NCBI RefSeq assembly: GCF_030269125.1
Contig: NZ_BSSM01000005.1
Location: 372,001-436,000, forward strand
DNA: 64,000 bases
Direction: 5' to 3'
Origin: Streptomyces hygroscopicus subsp. hygroscopicus
GTDB lineage: Bacteria > Actinomycetota > Actinomycetes > Streptomycetales > Streptomycetaceae
Shown here: positions 52,762-62,200 of the stretch, piece after piece
Numbering within the stretch: position 1 is the stretch's first letter
Layout: every line of letters starts with the position of its first letter
The notes under the pieces: generated by a model
What the model was told of the DNA's origin: nothing
The model's database searches: none
The model's input: only the letters and a program-made list of their open reading frames with translations
Translations under genes and position numbers: made by a program

Positions 52762-53106
52762 GTGATCCCCGGTGGTGGCCAGCCCAACATGCAGCAGTTG
52801 CTCCAGCAGGCCCAGAAGATGCAGCAGGATCTGCAGCGGGCCCAGGAGGAACTGGCGAACACGGAGGTCGAAGGGCAGGCGGGCGGCGGCCTGGTCAGGG
52901 CCACCGTGACCGGCGCCGGCGAGCTGCGCGGCCTGGAGATCGACCCCAAGGCGGTGGACCCGGAGGACACCGAGACGCTCGCCGACCTGATCGTGGCGGC
53001 CGTCCAGGCGGCCAACGAGAACGCGCAGGCGCTCCAGCAGCAGAAGCTCGGCCCGCTGGCCCAGGGCCTGGGCGGCGGTACGGGCATCCCCGGTCTGCCG
53101 TTCTGA
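52762..53106 (+). CDS. ybaB: YbaB/EbfC nucleoid-associated protein
   Basis: A 114-residue DNA-binding protein. The family core: [71 protein letters not shown]-terminal GIPGLPF is typical. GTG 52762 after GAAAGACGTAGAGGAGC. It precedes recR by 51 bases, as in most bacteria, and may assist DNA repair. Confidence 0.96.
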   Translation: MIPGGGQPNMQQLLQQAQKMQQDLQRAQEELANTEVEGQAGGGLVRATVTGAGELRGLEIDPKAVDPEDTETLADLIVAAVQAANENAQALQQQKLGPLAQGLGGGTGIPGLPF

Positions 53107-53157
53107 CTCCGGTCCAACTAGCGTACGTACCGAAAGGTCTCCAGGAAGGGCAGTCCG

Positions 53158-53757
53158 TTGTACGAAGGCGTGGTCCAGGACCTCATCGACGAGCTGGGGC
53201 GGCTGCCCGGCGTCGGTCCCAAGAGCGCGCAGCGGATCGCCTTCCACGTCCTTCAGGCCGAGCCGACGGACGTGAAGCGGCTCGCACAGGCGCTCCTGGA
53301 GGTCAAGGCGAAGGTCCGCTTCTGCGCGACGTGCGGCAACGTCGCGCAGGAGGAGCTGTGCAACATCTGCCGTGACCCGCGCCGCGATCCCTCGGTGATC
53401 TGCGTGGTGGAGGAGCCGAAGGACGTCGTCGCGGTCGAGCGCACCCGCGAGTTCCGCGGCCGCTACCACGTGCTCGGCGGGGCCATCAGCCCCATCGAGG
53501 GAGTGGGCCCCGACGACCTGCGTATACGAGAACTTCTCGCGCGGTTGGCCGACGGGACGGTCACGGAGCTGATCCTGGCCACCGATCCGAATCTCGAGGG
53601 CGAGGCGACGGCCACGTACCTCGCACGCATGATCAAGCCCATGGGCCTGAAGGTCACCCGCCTGGCCAGCGGCCTCCCGGTGGGTGGCGACCTGGAATAC
53701 GCGGACGAGGTCACCCTCGGCCGCGCCTTCGAGGGGAGAAGACTCCTAGATGTCTGA
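53158..53757 (+). CDS. recR: Recombination protein RecR
   Basis: A 199-residue RecR working with RecF/RecO at gapped DNA. HhH region [20 protein letters not shown], zinc finger [19 protein letters not shown] (four Cys), Toprim [16 protein letters not shown], and [19 protein letters not shown] all intact. TTG 53158 is chosen because AGGAAGGG precedes it and it gives the usual [11 protein letters not shown] start. It overlaps the DUF5063 gene by 8 bases. Confidence 0.96.
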   Translation: MYEGVVQDLIDELGRLPGVGPKSAQRIAFHVLQAEPTDVKRLAQALLEVKAKVRFCATCGNVAQEELCNICRDPRRDPSVICVVEEPKDVVAVERTREFRGRYHVLGGAISPIEGVGPDDLRIRELLARLADGTVTELILATDPNLEGEATATYLARMIKPMGLKVTRLASGLPVGGDLEYADEVTLGRAFEGRRLLDV

Positions 53758-54412
53758 CGCCACGCTGCACGCCACGTCGCAGAACCCCGACGACTTCGCG
53801 GTACAGGTCGCCGACCAGATCGAGAGCTTCCTGGTGGCCGTCACGGAGGTGGCGCGGGGCGACGAGCCCGGCTCGGCGGTCCCGTTCCTCCTGCTGGAGG
53901 TCTCCCAGCTGCTGCTGGCCGGCGGCCGGCTGGGCGCCCACGAGGACTTCGTCCCGGACGAGCGCTACGAGCCCGACCCGGGCCCGGAGCCGGACGTGGA
54001 CGAGCTGCGCGAGAACTTCGCCCGGCTGCTGGAGCCCGTCGACGTCTACTCCGAGGTCTTCGACCCCTACGAGCCCCGCAAGGCGCCGGTGCCGGCCCGG
54101 ATCTCCGACGACCTCGCCGACGTCATCACCGACCTGCGCCACGGCATGGCCCACTACAGCGCGGGCCGTACCACCGAGGCGCTGTGGTGGTGGCAGTTCT
54201 CCTACTTCTCCAACTGGGGCGCGACGGCCTCCGCCGTGCTGCGCGCCCTCCAGTCGGTCCTCATCCACGTCCGCCTCAACCAGCCCCTGGAGGAGCTGGA
54301 CGGCCTGGACACCGACCAGACACCCATGGGCGACGAGACCCTGGAGTTCGAGGCGGGCCGCGTGATGGCCGAGGAGATCGGCGGACCGCTCGGGATCCGG
54401 CCCGGCGCGTGA
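53750..54412 (+). CDS. DUF5063 family protein
   Basis: A 220-residue cytoplasmic protein that follows recR in most Streptomyces. Segments: [91 protein letters not shown], all helical. Function unknown. ATG 53750 overlaps recR (ATGTCTGA), so it is translationally coupled. Confidence 0.88.
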   Translation: MSDATLHATSQNPDDFAVQVADQIESFLVAVTEVARGDEPGSAVPFLLLEVSQLLLAGGRLGAHEDFVPDERYEPDPGPEPDVDELRENFARLLEPVDVYSEVFDPYEPRKAPVPARISDDLADVITDLRHGMAHYSAGRTTEALWWWQFSYFSNWGATASAVLRALQSVLIHVRLNQPLEELDGLDTDQTPMGDETLEFEAGRVMAEEIGGPLGIRPGA

Positions 54413-54621
54413 CGCCGGGGACCGGTACGGCCACGGTGTGACCCGGGGCACGTTCCGCGTGGGCCGGTTCCGGGCGGGCAGGAGGCCCTGCGGAAGCGGG
54501 CGTCCGCGGTCCCGTCGGCAGGTTTCCCCCCGGTCGATGTCTCACCATGCGGGAGCAGGGTGGTGGATTTCGGACGCTCGTTAGACTGAGCCGACACAAA
54601 CGAACCGAGCGAGGAGCGCAC

Positions 54622-55893
54622 GTGGGCCTTGTCGTGCAGAAGTACGGAGGCTCCTCCGTAGCCGATGCCGAGGGCATCAAGCGCGTCGCCAAGCGGATCG
54701 TGGAAGCGAAGAAGAACGGCAACCAGGTTGTCGTCGTCGTTTCCGCGATGGGCGACACGACGGACGAGCTGATCGATCTCGCCGCGCAGGTCTCTCCGAT
54801 GCCTGCCGGGCGCGAATTCGACATGCTGCTGACCGCCGGAGAGCGGATCTCCATGGCGCTGCTGGCCATGGCGATCAAAAACCTGGGCCACGAGGCCCAG
54901 TCCTTCACCGGCAGCCAGGCCGGCGTCATCACCGACTCGGTCCACAACAAGGCCCGGATCATCGACGTCACGCCGGGCCGCATCCGGACCGCGCTGGACG
55001 AGGGCAACATCGCGATCGTCGCCGGTTTCCAGGGCGTCAGCGCCGACAAGAAGGACATCACCACGCTCGGCCGCGGTGGCTCCGACACCACGGCCGTGGC
55101 CCTCGCCGCCGCCCTCGACGCCGAGGTCTGCGAGATCTACACCGACGTCGACGGCGTGTTCACCGCCGACCCGCGGGTGGTGAAGAAGGCGAAGAAGATC
55201 GACTGGATCTCCTTCGAGGACATGCTGGAGCTCGCGGCATCCGGCTCCAAGGTCCTGCTCCACCGCTGTGTGGAGTACGCCCGCCGCTACAACATCCCGA
55301 TCCACGTCCGCTCCAGCTTCAGCGGATTGCAGGGCACGTGGGTCAGCAGTGAGCCGATTGGGGACAAGAAGGTGGAGCAGGCCATCATCTCCGGTGTCGC
55401 GCACGACACCTCCGAGGCCAAGATCACGGTCGTCGGCGTGCCGGACAAGCCGGGTGAGGCCGCCTCGATCTTCCGGGCCATCGCCGACGCGCAGATCAAC
55501 ATCGACATGGTCGTGCAGAACGTGTCCGCCGCCGCCACCGGCCTGACGGACATCTCCTTCACCCTGCCGAAGACCGAGGGCCGCAAGGCCATCGACGCCC
55601 TGGAGCGCAACCGCCCCGGCATCGGCTTCGACTCGCTGCGCTACGACGACCAGATCGGCAAGATCTCCCTGGTCGGCGCGGGTATGAAGACCAACCCGGG
55701 CGTCACCGCCGCGTTCTTCGAGGCGCTGTCCGACGCGGGCGTGAACATCGAGCTGATCTCGACCTCCGAGATCCGCATCTCGGTCGTCACCCGCAAGGAC
55801 GATGTGCCGGAGGCCGTGCGCGCCGTGCACACCGCCTTCGGGCTCGACTCCGACACCGACGAGGCCGTCGTCTACGGAGGCACCGGCCGATGA
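54622..55893 (+). CDS. ask: Aspartokinase (alpha, with internal beta start)
   Basis: This 423-residue enzyme phosphorylates aspartate, the first step towards lysine, threonine, methionine and diaminopimelate. Catalytic domain: [51 protein letters not shown]. Two ACT domains follow (about 265-423) with [19 protein letters not shown] and [15 protein letters not shown], where lysine/threonine bind. An internal GTG at 55372 (Val251), preceded by GGGG (55360-55363), would give a beta subunit of ACT domains only, as known for actinobacterial alpha2beta2 enzymes. GTG 54622 follows GAGGAGC. It overlaps asd by ATGA. Confidence 0.96.
   Translation: MGLVVQKYGGSSVADAEGIKRVAKRIVEAKKNGNQVVVVVSAMGDTTDELIDLAAQVSPMPAGREFDMLLTAGERISMALLAMAIKNLGHEAQSFTGSQAGVITDSVHNKARIIDVTPGRIRTALDEGNIAIVAGFQGVSADKKDITTLGRGGSDTTAVALAAALDAEVCEIYTDVDGVFTADPRVVKKAKKIDWISFEDMLELAASGSKVLLHRCVEYARRYNIPIHVRSSFSGLQGTWVSSEPIGDKKVEQAIISGVAHDTSEAKITVVGVPDKPGEAASIFRAIADAQINIDMVVQNVSAAATGLTDISFTLPKTEGRKAIDALERNRPGIGFDSLRYDDQIGKISLVGAGMKTNPGVTAAFFEALSDAGVNIELISTSEIRISVVTRKDDVPEAVRAVHTAFGLDSDTDEAVVYGGTGR
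55372..55893 (+). CDS. Putative aspartokinase beta subunit from internal start
   Basis: The same frame as ask, starting at GTG 55372 ([10 protein letters not shown]). The start lies in the linker before the first ACT domain, where C. glutamicum lysC has its beta start, and has a plausible ribosome-binding site. Product about 173 residues, ACT domains only. Not proven. Confidence 0.5.
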   Translation: MEQAIISGVAHDTSEAKITVVGVPDKPGEAASIFRAIADAQINIDMVVQNVSAAATGLTDISFTLPKTEGRKAIDALERNRPGIGFDSLRYDDQIGKISLVGAGMKTNPGVTAAFFEALSDAGVNIELISTSEIRISVVTRKDDVPEAVRAVHTAFGLDSDTDEAVVYGGTGR

Positions 55894-56945
55894 CCGCCAA
55901 GCCGACGCTCGCGGTCGTGGGAGCGACCGGAGTGGTCGGCCGGGTCATGCTCCAGATCCTGTCCCAGCGCGCGGACGTCTGGGGCGAGATCCGTCTGTTC
56001 GCCTCCCCCCGCCCGGCCGGCCGCAAGGTGACCGTGCGCGGGGTGGAGGCCGAGGTCGCGGCCCTGACCGAGGACGCGTTCGCCGGGGTCGACGTCGCCC
56101 TGTTCGACGTGCCGGAAGAGGTCGCCGCCGAGTGGGCGCCGATCGCCGCCGCCTCCGGCGCCGTGGTCGTGGACAACTCCGGCGCCTTCCGCGCCGACCC
56201 GGACGTGCCCCTGGTGGTGCCCGAGGTCAACGCGCACCGGGCGCGCAACCGCCCGCGCGGCATCATCGCCAACCCCGGCGCCGCCACCCTCACGATGATC
56301 GTCGCCCTCGGCGCGCTGCACGCCGAGTACGGGCTGCGCGAGCTGGTGGTCTCCTCGTACCAGGCGGTGAGCGGGGCCGGCCGGGCCGGGGTGGACACGC
56401 TGCGGACCCAGCTGTCCCTGGTCGCCGGCACCGAGCTGGGTACCGCGCCGGGGGATGTGCGACGGGTCGTGGGCGACGCCACCGGTCCGTTCCCGGAGCC
56501 GGTCGCGCTGAACGTCGTGCCGTGGGCCGGCACCGCGGCCGAGGACGGCTGGTCCTCGGAGGAACTGCGGCTGCGCGACGAGTCCCGTCGGATCCTGTCG
56601 CTGCCCGGCCTGCCGGTCGCCGCGACCTGTGTCCGGGTGCCGGTGGTCACCACCCACTCCCTCACGGTCCACGCCCGCTTCCAGGGGGTGGCCGGTGTCG
56701 ACGGCGCCCGCGAGATCCTCGCCACCGCGCCCGGCGTGGTGCTGTGCGACGACCCCGCGGCCGGCGAGTTCCCGACCCCCGCCGACGTGGTGGGCACCGA
56801 CCCCACCTGGGTGGGCCGGGTGCGGCAGGCGCTGGACGACCCGACCGCGCTCGAACTCTTCGTTTGCGGCGACAACACGCGCAAAGGCGCCGCGCTGAAC
56901 CTCGTCCAGATCGCGGAACTGGTCGCCCAGGAGTCCGCCGGGTGA
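55890..56945 (+). CDS. asd: Aspartate-semialdehyde dehydrogenase homologue lacking the catalytic cysteine
   Basis: A 351-residue Asd-family protein coupled to ask by a 4-base overlap. NADP-binding [35 protein letters not shown], substrate residues [10 protein letters not shown] (Gln), [17 protein letters not shown] (His) and [11 protein letters not shown] are intact. The catalytic segment, normally IANPNCTT with the nucleophilic Cys, here reads IANPGAAT: Gly130, Ala131, Ala132 (56277-56285). With no Cys the normal acyl-enzyme cannot form. The frame is unbroken and the rest is well conserved, so this is not a simple decay. Either a second asd gene serves the pathway and this copy has another role, or the activity is lost. 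The window cannot tell. Confidence 0.9.
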   Translation: MTAKPTLAVVGATGVVGRVMLQILSQRADVWGEIRLFASPRPAGRKVTVRGVEAEVAALTEDAFAGVDVALFDVPEEVAAEWAPIAAASGAVVVDNSGAFRADPDVPLVVPEVNAHRARNRPRGIIANPGAATLTMIVALGALHAEYGLRELVVSSYQAVSGAGRAGVDTLRTQLSLVAGTELGTAPGDVRRVVGDATGPFPEPVALNVVPWAGTAAEDGWSSEELRLRDESRRILSLPGLPVAATCVRVPVVTTHSLTVHARFQGVAGVDGAREILATAPGVVLCDDPAAGEFPTPADVVGTDPTWVGRVRQALDDPTALELFVCGDNTRKGAALNLVQIAELVAQESAG

Positions 56946-57258
56946 GCCGTGTGATCCCTTTGTAGGATCTGTGTGCGAAGTGTGTCCGGCGGGATGGTCC
57001 AAACCGCTTGAGCCGCCCCTCTCGGCGACAGAAGATGTGCCTCCCCGCTCTCCGCAACCGCGCGGAGGGCGGGGAGCGTCTTTGCGGTCACTCTTCGGGG
57101 CGTGGGGGCGTCGTGAGCGGACCGGGCGCGGGATGCCCGTCCCACATCGGACATAGGGGAAGAGCGGGACGCATGACGGCACTTGAGGCACCGCCGGCGG
57201 TCGCACATGGGACGCCCGGCGCGTACAACCCTGGCGGGGTCAGACGTGTCCAACTGGC
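56946..57258. other. Intergenic region between asd and sigma factor gene
   Basis: About 310 bases. It carries the terminator at 57041-57076. Upstream of it an A/T-richer patch (56950-57010) has no gene. After it, the promoter for the sigma factor is expected but no clear -35/-10 pair was recognised. Small open frames here look like noise. Confidence 0.4.
57041..57076 (+). terminator. Terminator after asd
   Basis: A 15-bp stem (57041-57055 with 57062-57076, one wobble) with a 6-base loop, followed by CGTCTTTGCGG. It ends the recR-DUF5063-ask-asd unit. Confidence 0.85.
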
Positions 57259-57936
57259 GTGGCAGAGGTACTCGAACTCACCGGGGCGCGCGGCACCGCG
57301 GCCCTACGGCCGCCGCGTGCGGCGCTGCGTCCCCGCACGCCCGGCGGCATGCCGGTGATCGCGCCCATGCCAGCCGCGCGGCCCGCCCGCATACCCGGTC
57401 AGCGTGACGGCGCCGACGACACCGCGGCCGCGGGGGCCGTCACCGGCACCACCGTGGACCACCTCACCGAGACCTACCGGGCGCACTACCGCTCGCTGCT
57501 GGGCCTCGCGGCACTCCTGCTCGACGACACCGCCTCCTGTGAGGACGTCGTCCAGGAGGCCTTCATCCGGGTCCACTCGGCGCGCAAACGCGTCCGCGAC
57601 CCGCAGAAGACGCTCGCCTACCTCCGGCAGACGGTCGTCAACCTCTCCCGCTCCACGCTGCGCCGGCGCATCCTCGGCCTCAAGCTGCTGTCCAAGCCGA
57701 TGCCGGACATGGCGAGCGCGGAGGAGGGCGCGTACGACCAGCTGGAGCGCCGCGACCTCATCAAGGCGATGAAGGGACTGCAACGCCGCCAGCGCGAGGT
57801 CCTGGTCCTGCGCTACTTCGCGGACATGACCGAGGCCCAGGTCGCCGAGACGCTCGGCATCTCCCTGGGCTCGGTGAAGGCGTACGGTTCGCGCGGCATC
57901 GCCGCACTGCGGGTGGCCATGGAGAAGTTGTCATGA
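57259..57936 (+). CDS. SigE-family ECF-type RNA polymerase sigma factor
   Basis: A 225-residue sigma-70 family factor. A non-conserved N terminus of about 70 residues, then region 2 (YRSLLGLAALLLDDTASCEDVVQEAF, IRVHSARKRVRDPQKTLAYLRQTVVN) and region 4 (LQRRQREVLVLRYFADMTEAQVAETLGISLGSVKAYGSRGI). Members of this actinobacterial group are usually paired with a membrane protein encoded next door, as here (57995). GTG 57259 is the longest start; the first residues MAEVLELTGARGT are conserved-looking. Target regulon unknown. Confidence 0.93.
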   Translation: MAEVLELTGARGTAALRPPRAALRPRTPGGMPVIAPMPAARPARIPGQRDGADDTAAAGAVTGTTVDHLTETYRAHYRSLLGLAALLLDDTASCEDVVQEAFIRVHSARKRVRDPQKTLAYLRQTVVNLSRSTLRRRILGLKLLSKPMPDMASAEEGAYDQLERRDLIKAMKGLQRRQREVLVLRYFADMTEAQVAETLGISLGSVKAYGSRGIAALRVAMEKLS

Positions 57937-57994
57937 CCCACCGCCCCCACGACATCGCCACGACCACATTTCACCGCACGCTGGGAACGAGACT

Positions 57995-59197
57995 GTGAAC
58001 CACGGCCCCGACGACAGGAGCACCGAGGGGCTGGGACCCGAACGAGAGCCGGAGGGGGCCGACTTCGCCGGCTCCCGCGACCCGCGGGGTTCCCAGGACT
58101 CCTTCGACGCATGGGAGCCGGACTCCGAGGACCTGGACCCGGCCGCCGGCGGGACCGGACCGGCGGCCGAGGGGGAGTGGCTCGCCCCGACGCTCGGGGG
58201 GCTCGGGTCGGACGAGGCGGCGGTGCGGCGGATGCTGCACTCCGCGGTCGACGGCATCGAGCCGGGCGCGGGCACGCTGGAGCATCTGCGCCGCGCGGTC
58301 CCCGCGCGGCGGGCCCGCAAGCGCCAGGCGGCCGTGGGCATGGCCGCGGCGGCCCTGTTCTTCGGTACGGCGATCCCGGCGCTCGTCCATGTCTCCGACT
58401 CGGGCGGCTCCGACCCGGACACCGCGATGGCCGGCCAGTCCTCGAAGGCGCAGTCCGGCACCGGGCACGGCAAGGACCGGGGCGGCCAGACGAACGGCGG
58501 CCGGGAGGCGACGGGCGGGGCGGGCCGGCCCGGCAAGGGACCCGACAGGCCCGGGGACAAGGGCCGCGGCGGCGCGGGCGGCGCCGGTACCGCCGGCGGC
58601 GCGGACCCCTCGGCCACCCTGGCCACGGGCGTCCCGGTGTGCACGGCGGCGGAGCTGGGCTCCGCCACGGGCAGCGCGGCCGCGCCGGACTCGACCGGGA
58701 TCGTGTACGGCACGTTCCGCGTCACCAACATCTCCTCCCACGCCTGCGCGGTCGGCGGCGCGGGAACGGTGGGCGCGAGCGCGCAGGGCGCGGCGGACCC
58801 CGCGAAGATCGCCGTCGTACGGCATGCGGCGGGCGACGCGGCGACGGGCCTGCCCGATCCCTCCCAGGAAGTCGCGAGCCTGGTCCTCCAGCCCGGCGCG
58901 GCCTACCAGGAGAAGTTCGCCTTCGTCCCCTCCGAGACCTGCCCCGCCCCCGGCGGCACGACCGGCGGCACGACCGGCGGCGGCCCCACGCCCGACCCGA
59001 GCCCGAGCGCGAGCGACGGCACGGCCGACGTCGCGAACTCCACCGGTACGACGCCCCAGCTGGGCACGGGGGACGTGGCGGCCGACGGGAGCGTCCTGGT
59101 CACCCACACCGCCGCCGGCGGGCCCACGGCGGCCGCGAAGGTACCGGGGGAGTGCGCGGGGACGGTGTACTACACGGGGCTGCTGGCGGACATGTAG
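57995..59197 (+). CDS. Membrane protein partnered with the sigma factor
   Basis: A 400-residue protein. A cytoplasmic acidic N terminus (about 1-95; with EAAVRRMLHSAVDGIEPG like other sigma-partner proteins), a transmembrane helix (KRQAAVGMAAAALFFGTAIPALV, about 108-130), a Gly/Pro linker (about 145-205), then an outside domain (VPVCTAAELGSATGSAA, GTFRVTNISSHACAVGGAG, YQEKFAFVPSETC, GECAGTVYYTG) with four Cys suggesting two disulfides. Probably anti-sigma-like or a regulated product, but no zinc anti-sigma motif is seen. GTG 57995, 58 bases after the sigma gene, same strand. Confidence 0.75.
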   Translation: MNHGPDDRSTEGLGPEREPEGADFAGSRDPRGSQDSFDAWEPDSEDLDPAAGGTGPAAEGEWLAPTLGGLGSDEAAVRRMLHSAVDGIEPGAGTLEHLRRAVPARRARKRQAAVGMAAAALFFGTAIPALVHVSDSGGSDPDTAMAGQSSKAQSGTGHGKDRGGQTNGGREATGGAGRPGKGPDRPGDKGRGGAGGAGTAGGADPSATLATGVPVCTAAELGSATGSAAAPDSTGIVYGTFRVTNISSHACAVGGAGTVGASAQGAADPAKIAVVRHAAGDAATGLPDPSQEVASLVLQPGAAYQEKFAFVPSETCPAPGGTTGGTTGGGPTPDPSPSASDGTADVANSTGTTPQLGTGDVAADGSVLVTHTAAGGPTAAAKVPGECAGTVYYTGLLADM

Positions 59198-59202
59198 GGG
59201 GA

Positions 59203-59226
59203 GGGTGCGGCGGTCATGCCGCACCC
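59203..59226. terminator. Convergent terminator
   Basis: GGGTGCGGC, GGTCAT loop, GCCGCACCC: a 9-bp perfect stem between the membrane protein and the SURF1 gene, usable by both strands. Confidence 0.75.
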
Positions 59227-59258
59227 ACCGCGGGCGGGGGTGCCGTCCGGGGCGCGGC

Positions 59259-60056
59259 TCAGCCGGCCACCGTCACCGGCTCCGACTCCTCGGGCGCCAG
59301 GCCCAACGCGGCGTCCCGCGCCGCCTCGGCCTCCCGCCGCAGCAGCCGGAACCACATGAACACCGTGAACCCGGCGAACACGAACCACTCCCCGGTGTAC
59401 CCGAGGTTCTGGAACGCCTTCAGGTCGAGCCCCGTTCCGGCCGGCGCCGACGCCGGCACCGCCTTCATCCCGGAGTCCGCCTTGTCCAGCGTCACCCATG
59501 CGTCGTACAGCCGGTCCGGCACCAGGTTGACCAACGACGCCGAACTGATCGCCGCGGTCTGGTCCGCCGGCAGTCCCCCCTGCGCGCTGACCCCGTTGTC
59601 CCCCGGCGTCTCGGACGCCTGGAGCGCGCCGACGACCGTCACCTCACCCCGCGGCGCCGCGGGCGCCTTCGCCGCGGCCGCCTTCCCCGGCAGCCACCCC
59701 CGCACCACGGGCAGCGACCTCCCGGAATCGGTCCGCAGCAGCGTGAGGACGTAGAACCCGTTCTTCCCGTCGAGCTGCCGACCGGGCACCAACAGCTGCG
59801 TCCCGTAGTGTCCGTGCGCCGACACCCGCCGCCCGGACGTCGCCTTGTTCACCGGCAGCATCGCATCCAGTGGTCGCGCCGCCTCGGAGCCGTCGGACGC
59901 GGCCTGCCGGTTCGCGGCGTGTTCCTCGTGCACCCGCCCCTCGAACCGGCTCAGCTGCCAGGACCCCATGAAGACGCAGAAGGGGATGGCGAGCAGTACG
60001 AAGACGTTGATGCCCCACCAGCGCGGAGTCAGCAGAAACCGGTACACGCCCTCCAC
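59259..60056 (-). CDS. SURF1-family protein
   Basis: A 265-residue membrane protein of the SURF1 family, which helps assemble cytochrome c oxidase (heme a insertion). Two transmembrane helices flank an outside domain: TPRWWGINVFVLLAIPFCVFMG near the start (with LLTPRW.. as in the family) and WFVFAGFTVFMWFRLL at the end; between are HYGTQLLVPGRQLDGKNGFYVLTLL and PVVRGWLPG, both family marks. GTG 60056 is used; GTG 60047 (V-Y-R-F) is possible. Confidence 0.9.
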   Translation of the reverse strand: MEGVYRFLLTPRWWGINVFVLLAIPFCVFMGSWQLSRFEGRVHEEHAANRQAASDGSEAARPLDAMLPVNKATSGRRVSAHGHYGTQLLVPGRQLDGKNGFYVLTLLRTDSGRSLPVVRGWLPGKAAAAKAPAAPRGEVTVVGALQASETPGDNGVSAQGGLPADQTAAISSASLVNLVPDRLYDAWVTLDKADSGMKAVPASAPAGTGLDLKAFQNLGYTGEWFVFAGFTVFMWFRLLRREAEAARDAALGLAPEESEPVTVAG

Positions 60057-60223
60057 GGTACGGCGCCCGCCCGCCCGCCCCGCCCGCGGGTCAGCCCTTG
60101 TGCGCCCTCAACGAGTAGATCAAGGGCGGCGGCACGGACCGGTACCAGCTCGTCCCACCGGGCGCGGTCGTCCTCGCGCCGGCCCTCGGGTGCGGACGCG
60201 GACGCGGCGCTCCGCGTACTCAT
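60029..60223 (-). CDS. Possible small gene overlapping the SURF1 start
   Basis: A 64-codon frame starting ATG 60223 and ending inside SURF1. Product begins MSTRSAASASAPEGRREDDRA and contains ARWDELVPVRAAALDLL. No ribosome-binding site is obvious. It fills most of the otherwise empty gap between SURF1 and the peptidase. Could equally be chance. Confidence 0.25.
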   Translation of the reverse strand: MSTRSAASASAPEGRREDDRARWDELVPVRAAALDLLVEGAQGLTRGRGGRAGAVPWRACTGFC

Positions 60224-60294
60224 GGCGCGAAAGTTATCCACAGGCTGTGCCCACCCGCCGCACAATTGTCGCCGGGGCCAGGCAGTATGGGCGC

Positions 60295-62130
60295 ATGACT
60301 GGGGCCAAGACTGAGAGCACGACGCCGAGCGCACCGCAGACGCCGGGCAGCGCGGACATGCCGGACTGGGAGAAGCGGTTCCGCGCACCGCGGGTGTCCC
60401 TGCCCGACTGGGCCGAGGACGCACCCGACCGCTCGCTGTTCGTGTCGAACGCGACGGGGACGTACGAGCTGTACGCGTGGGACCGCGCCACGGGCGAGCA
60501 GCGCCAGGCCACCGACCGGCCGAACGGCACGACGGACGGCACGCTCTCCCCCGACGGCGCCTGGATCTGGTGGTTCGACGACAAGGACGGCGACGAGTTC
60601 GGCGTCTGGCGCCGCCAGCCCTTCACCGGCGGCCCCGACGAACCGGCCGTCCCGGGCCTCGCCCCCTCCTACCCGGCGGGCCTCGCCCTGGGCCGCGACG
60701 GCCGCACCGCCGTCGTCGGCCGCTCCACGGACGAGGACGGTACGACGATCCACCTGGCCCGCGCGGGCGCGGACCCGGTCGAGATCTACCGGCACCGCGA
60801 GTCCGCGGGCGTCGGCGACCTCTCGCACGACGGCTCCCTGATCGCCATCGAGCACACCGAGCACGGCGACGCGATGCACGCGGCGCTGCGCGTGCTGCGC
60901 CCGGACGGCTCGACGGTCGCCGAGCTGGACGACACCAAGGGCGGCTCCGAGGAGCTGGGCCTGGAGGTGCTGGGCTTCGCCCCGGTCGACGGTGACACCC
61001 GGCTGCTGATCGGGCACCAGCGCCGGGGCCGCTGGGAGCCGCTGGTGTGGGACGTCGCCACGGGGGAGGAGACCGACCTCGCGCTGGAGCTGCCCGGTGA
61101 CGTCAGCGCCGAGTGGTACCCGGACGGCTCGGGCCTGCTGATCGCGCACGGTTTCGAGGCCCGCAGCGAGCTGTTCCGTTACGACCTGGCGAGCCGCGAG
61201 CTGACCCGCGTCCCCACCCCGCCCGGCACGGTCTCCGGGGCGACGGCGCGGCCGGACGGCAGCGTCGAGTACCTGTGGTCGTCCGCCGCCGAGCCGTCGG
61301 TGGTGCGGTCCACCTCCGGCGGTGTCGTCCTGGACCCGCCCGGCATGAAGTGCCCGCCGTCGGTGCCGGTGGAGGACGTGTGGGTGGAGGGCCCCGGCGG
61401 CCGCATCCACGCCCTGATCCAGAAGCCCGCGGGCGCGACCGGCCCCCTGCCGACCGTCTTCGACCTGCACGGCGGCCCGACGTGGCACGACAGCGACTCC
61501 TTCGCCTCGGGCCCGGCCGCCTGGGTCGACCACGGGTACGCGGTGGTCCGCGTCAACTACCGCGGCTCCACGGGGTACGGCCGCGCGTGGACCGACGCCC
61601 TCAAGCACCGGGTCGGCCTGATCGAGCTGGAGGACGTGGCGGCGGTCCGCGACTGGGCGGTCTCCTCGGGCCTCGCCGACCCCGAGCGGCTCGTCCTCAC
61701 CGGCGGCTCCTGGGGCGGTTACCTCACCCTCCTCGGCCTCGGCACCCAGCCGGAGTCCTGGGCGGTGGGCATCGCGGTCGTCCCCGTCGCGGACTACGTC
61801 ACGGCGTACCACGACGAGATGGAGGCCCTGAAGGCCATGGACCGCACCCTCCTCGGCGGCACCCCCGAGGAGGTCCCGGAGCGCTTCGAGGCATCCTCCC
61901 CGCTCACCTACGTGGACCGCGTCAAGGCCCCGGTCTACATCTCCGCGGGCGTCAACGACCCCCGCTGCCCCATCCGCCAGATCGACAACTACGTCCACCG
62001 CCTCCAGTCCCGCGGCACCCCCCACGAGGTCTACCGCTACGACGCCGGCCACGGCTCCCTGGTCGTCGACGAGCGCATCAAGCAGGTGGCCCTGGAACTG
62101 GACTTCGCGAGGAGGCACCTGCCGGCGTGA
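60295..62130 (+). CDS. S9-family prolyl oligopeptidase-like peptidase
   Basis: A 611-residue serine peptidase. N-terminal beta-propeller (about 40-350; repeated blades such as DGTLSPDGAWIWWFDDKDGDEF and VGDLSHDGSLIAIEHTEHGD), then the alpha/beta-hydrolase domain with GGP in LHGGPTW, nucleophile GGSWGGYL (Ser about 480), Asp in SAGVNDPRCP and His in DAGHGSLV. Likely an intracellular peptidase acting on short peptides or acylated peptides. ATG 60295 is chosen; no signal peptide. Confidence 0.93.
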   Translation: MTGAKTESTTPSAPQTPGSADMPDWEKRFRAPRVSLPDWAEDAPDRSLFVSNATGTYELYAWDRATGEQRQATDRPNGTTDGTLSPDGAWIWWFDDKDGDEFGVWRRQPFTGGPDEPAVPGLAPSYPAGLALGRDGRTAVVGRSTDEDGTTIHLARAGADPVEIYRHRESAGVGDLSHDGSLIAIEHTEHGDAMHAALRVLRPDGSTVAELDDTKGGSEELGLEVLGFAPVDGDTRLLIGHQRRGRWEPLVWDVATGEETDLALELPGDVSAEWYPDGSGLLIAHGFEARSELFRYDLASRELTRVPTPPGTVSGATARPDGSVEYLWSSAAEPSVVRSTSGGVVLDPPGMKCPPSVPVEDVWVEGPGGRIHALIQKPAGATGPLPTVFDLHGGPTWHDSDSFASGPAAWVDHGYAVVRVNYRGSTGYGRAWTDALKHRVGLIELEDVAAVRDWAVSSGLADPERLVLTGGSWGGYLTLLGLGTQPESWAVGIAVVPVADYVTAYHDEMEALKAMDRTLLGGTPEEVPERFEASSPLTYVDRVKAPVYISAGVNDPRCPIRQIDNYVHRLQSRGTPHEVYRYDAGHGSLVVDERIKQVALELDFARRHLPA

Positions 62131-62200
62131 CGGCGCCCGGCCGCTCCGGGCCGCCCGCCGCTCCCTCCCGCGTCCGCCCGGAGGGGGCCGGCGGGCGGGG

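Noticed and set aside
55890..56945. The Asd motif change as a frameshift artefact.
   Set aside because: The reading frame is unbroken on both sides and the flanking residues align with normal Asd; a substitution, not an indel, is needed.
56946..57040. Possible tRNA or small RNA after asd.
   Set aside because: No cloverleaf or anticodon stem fits; the only clear structure is the terminator at 57041-57076.
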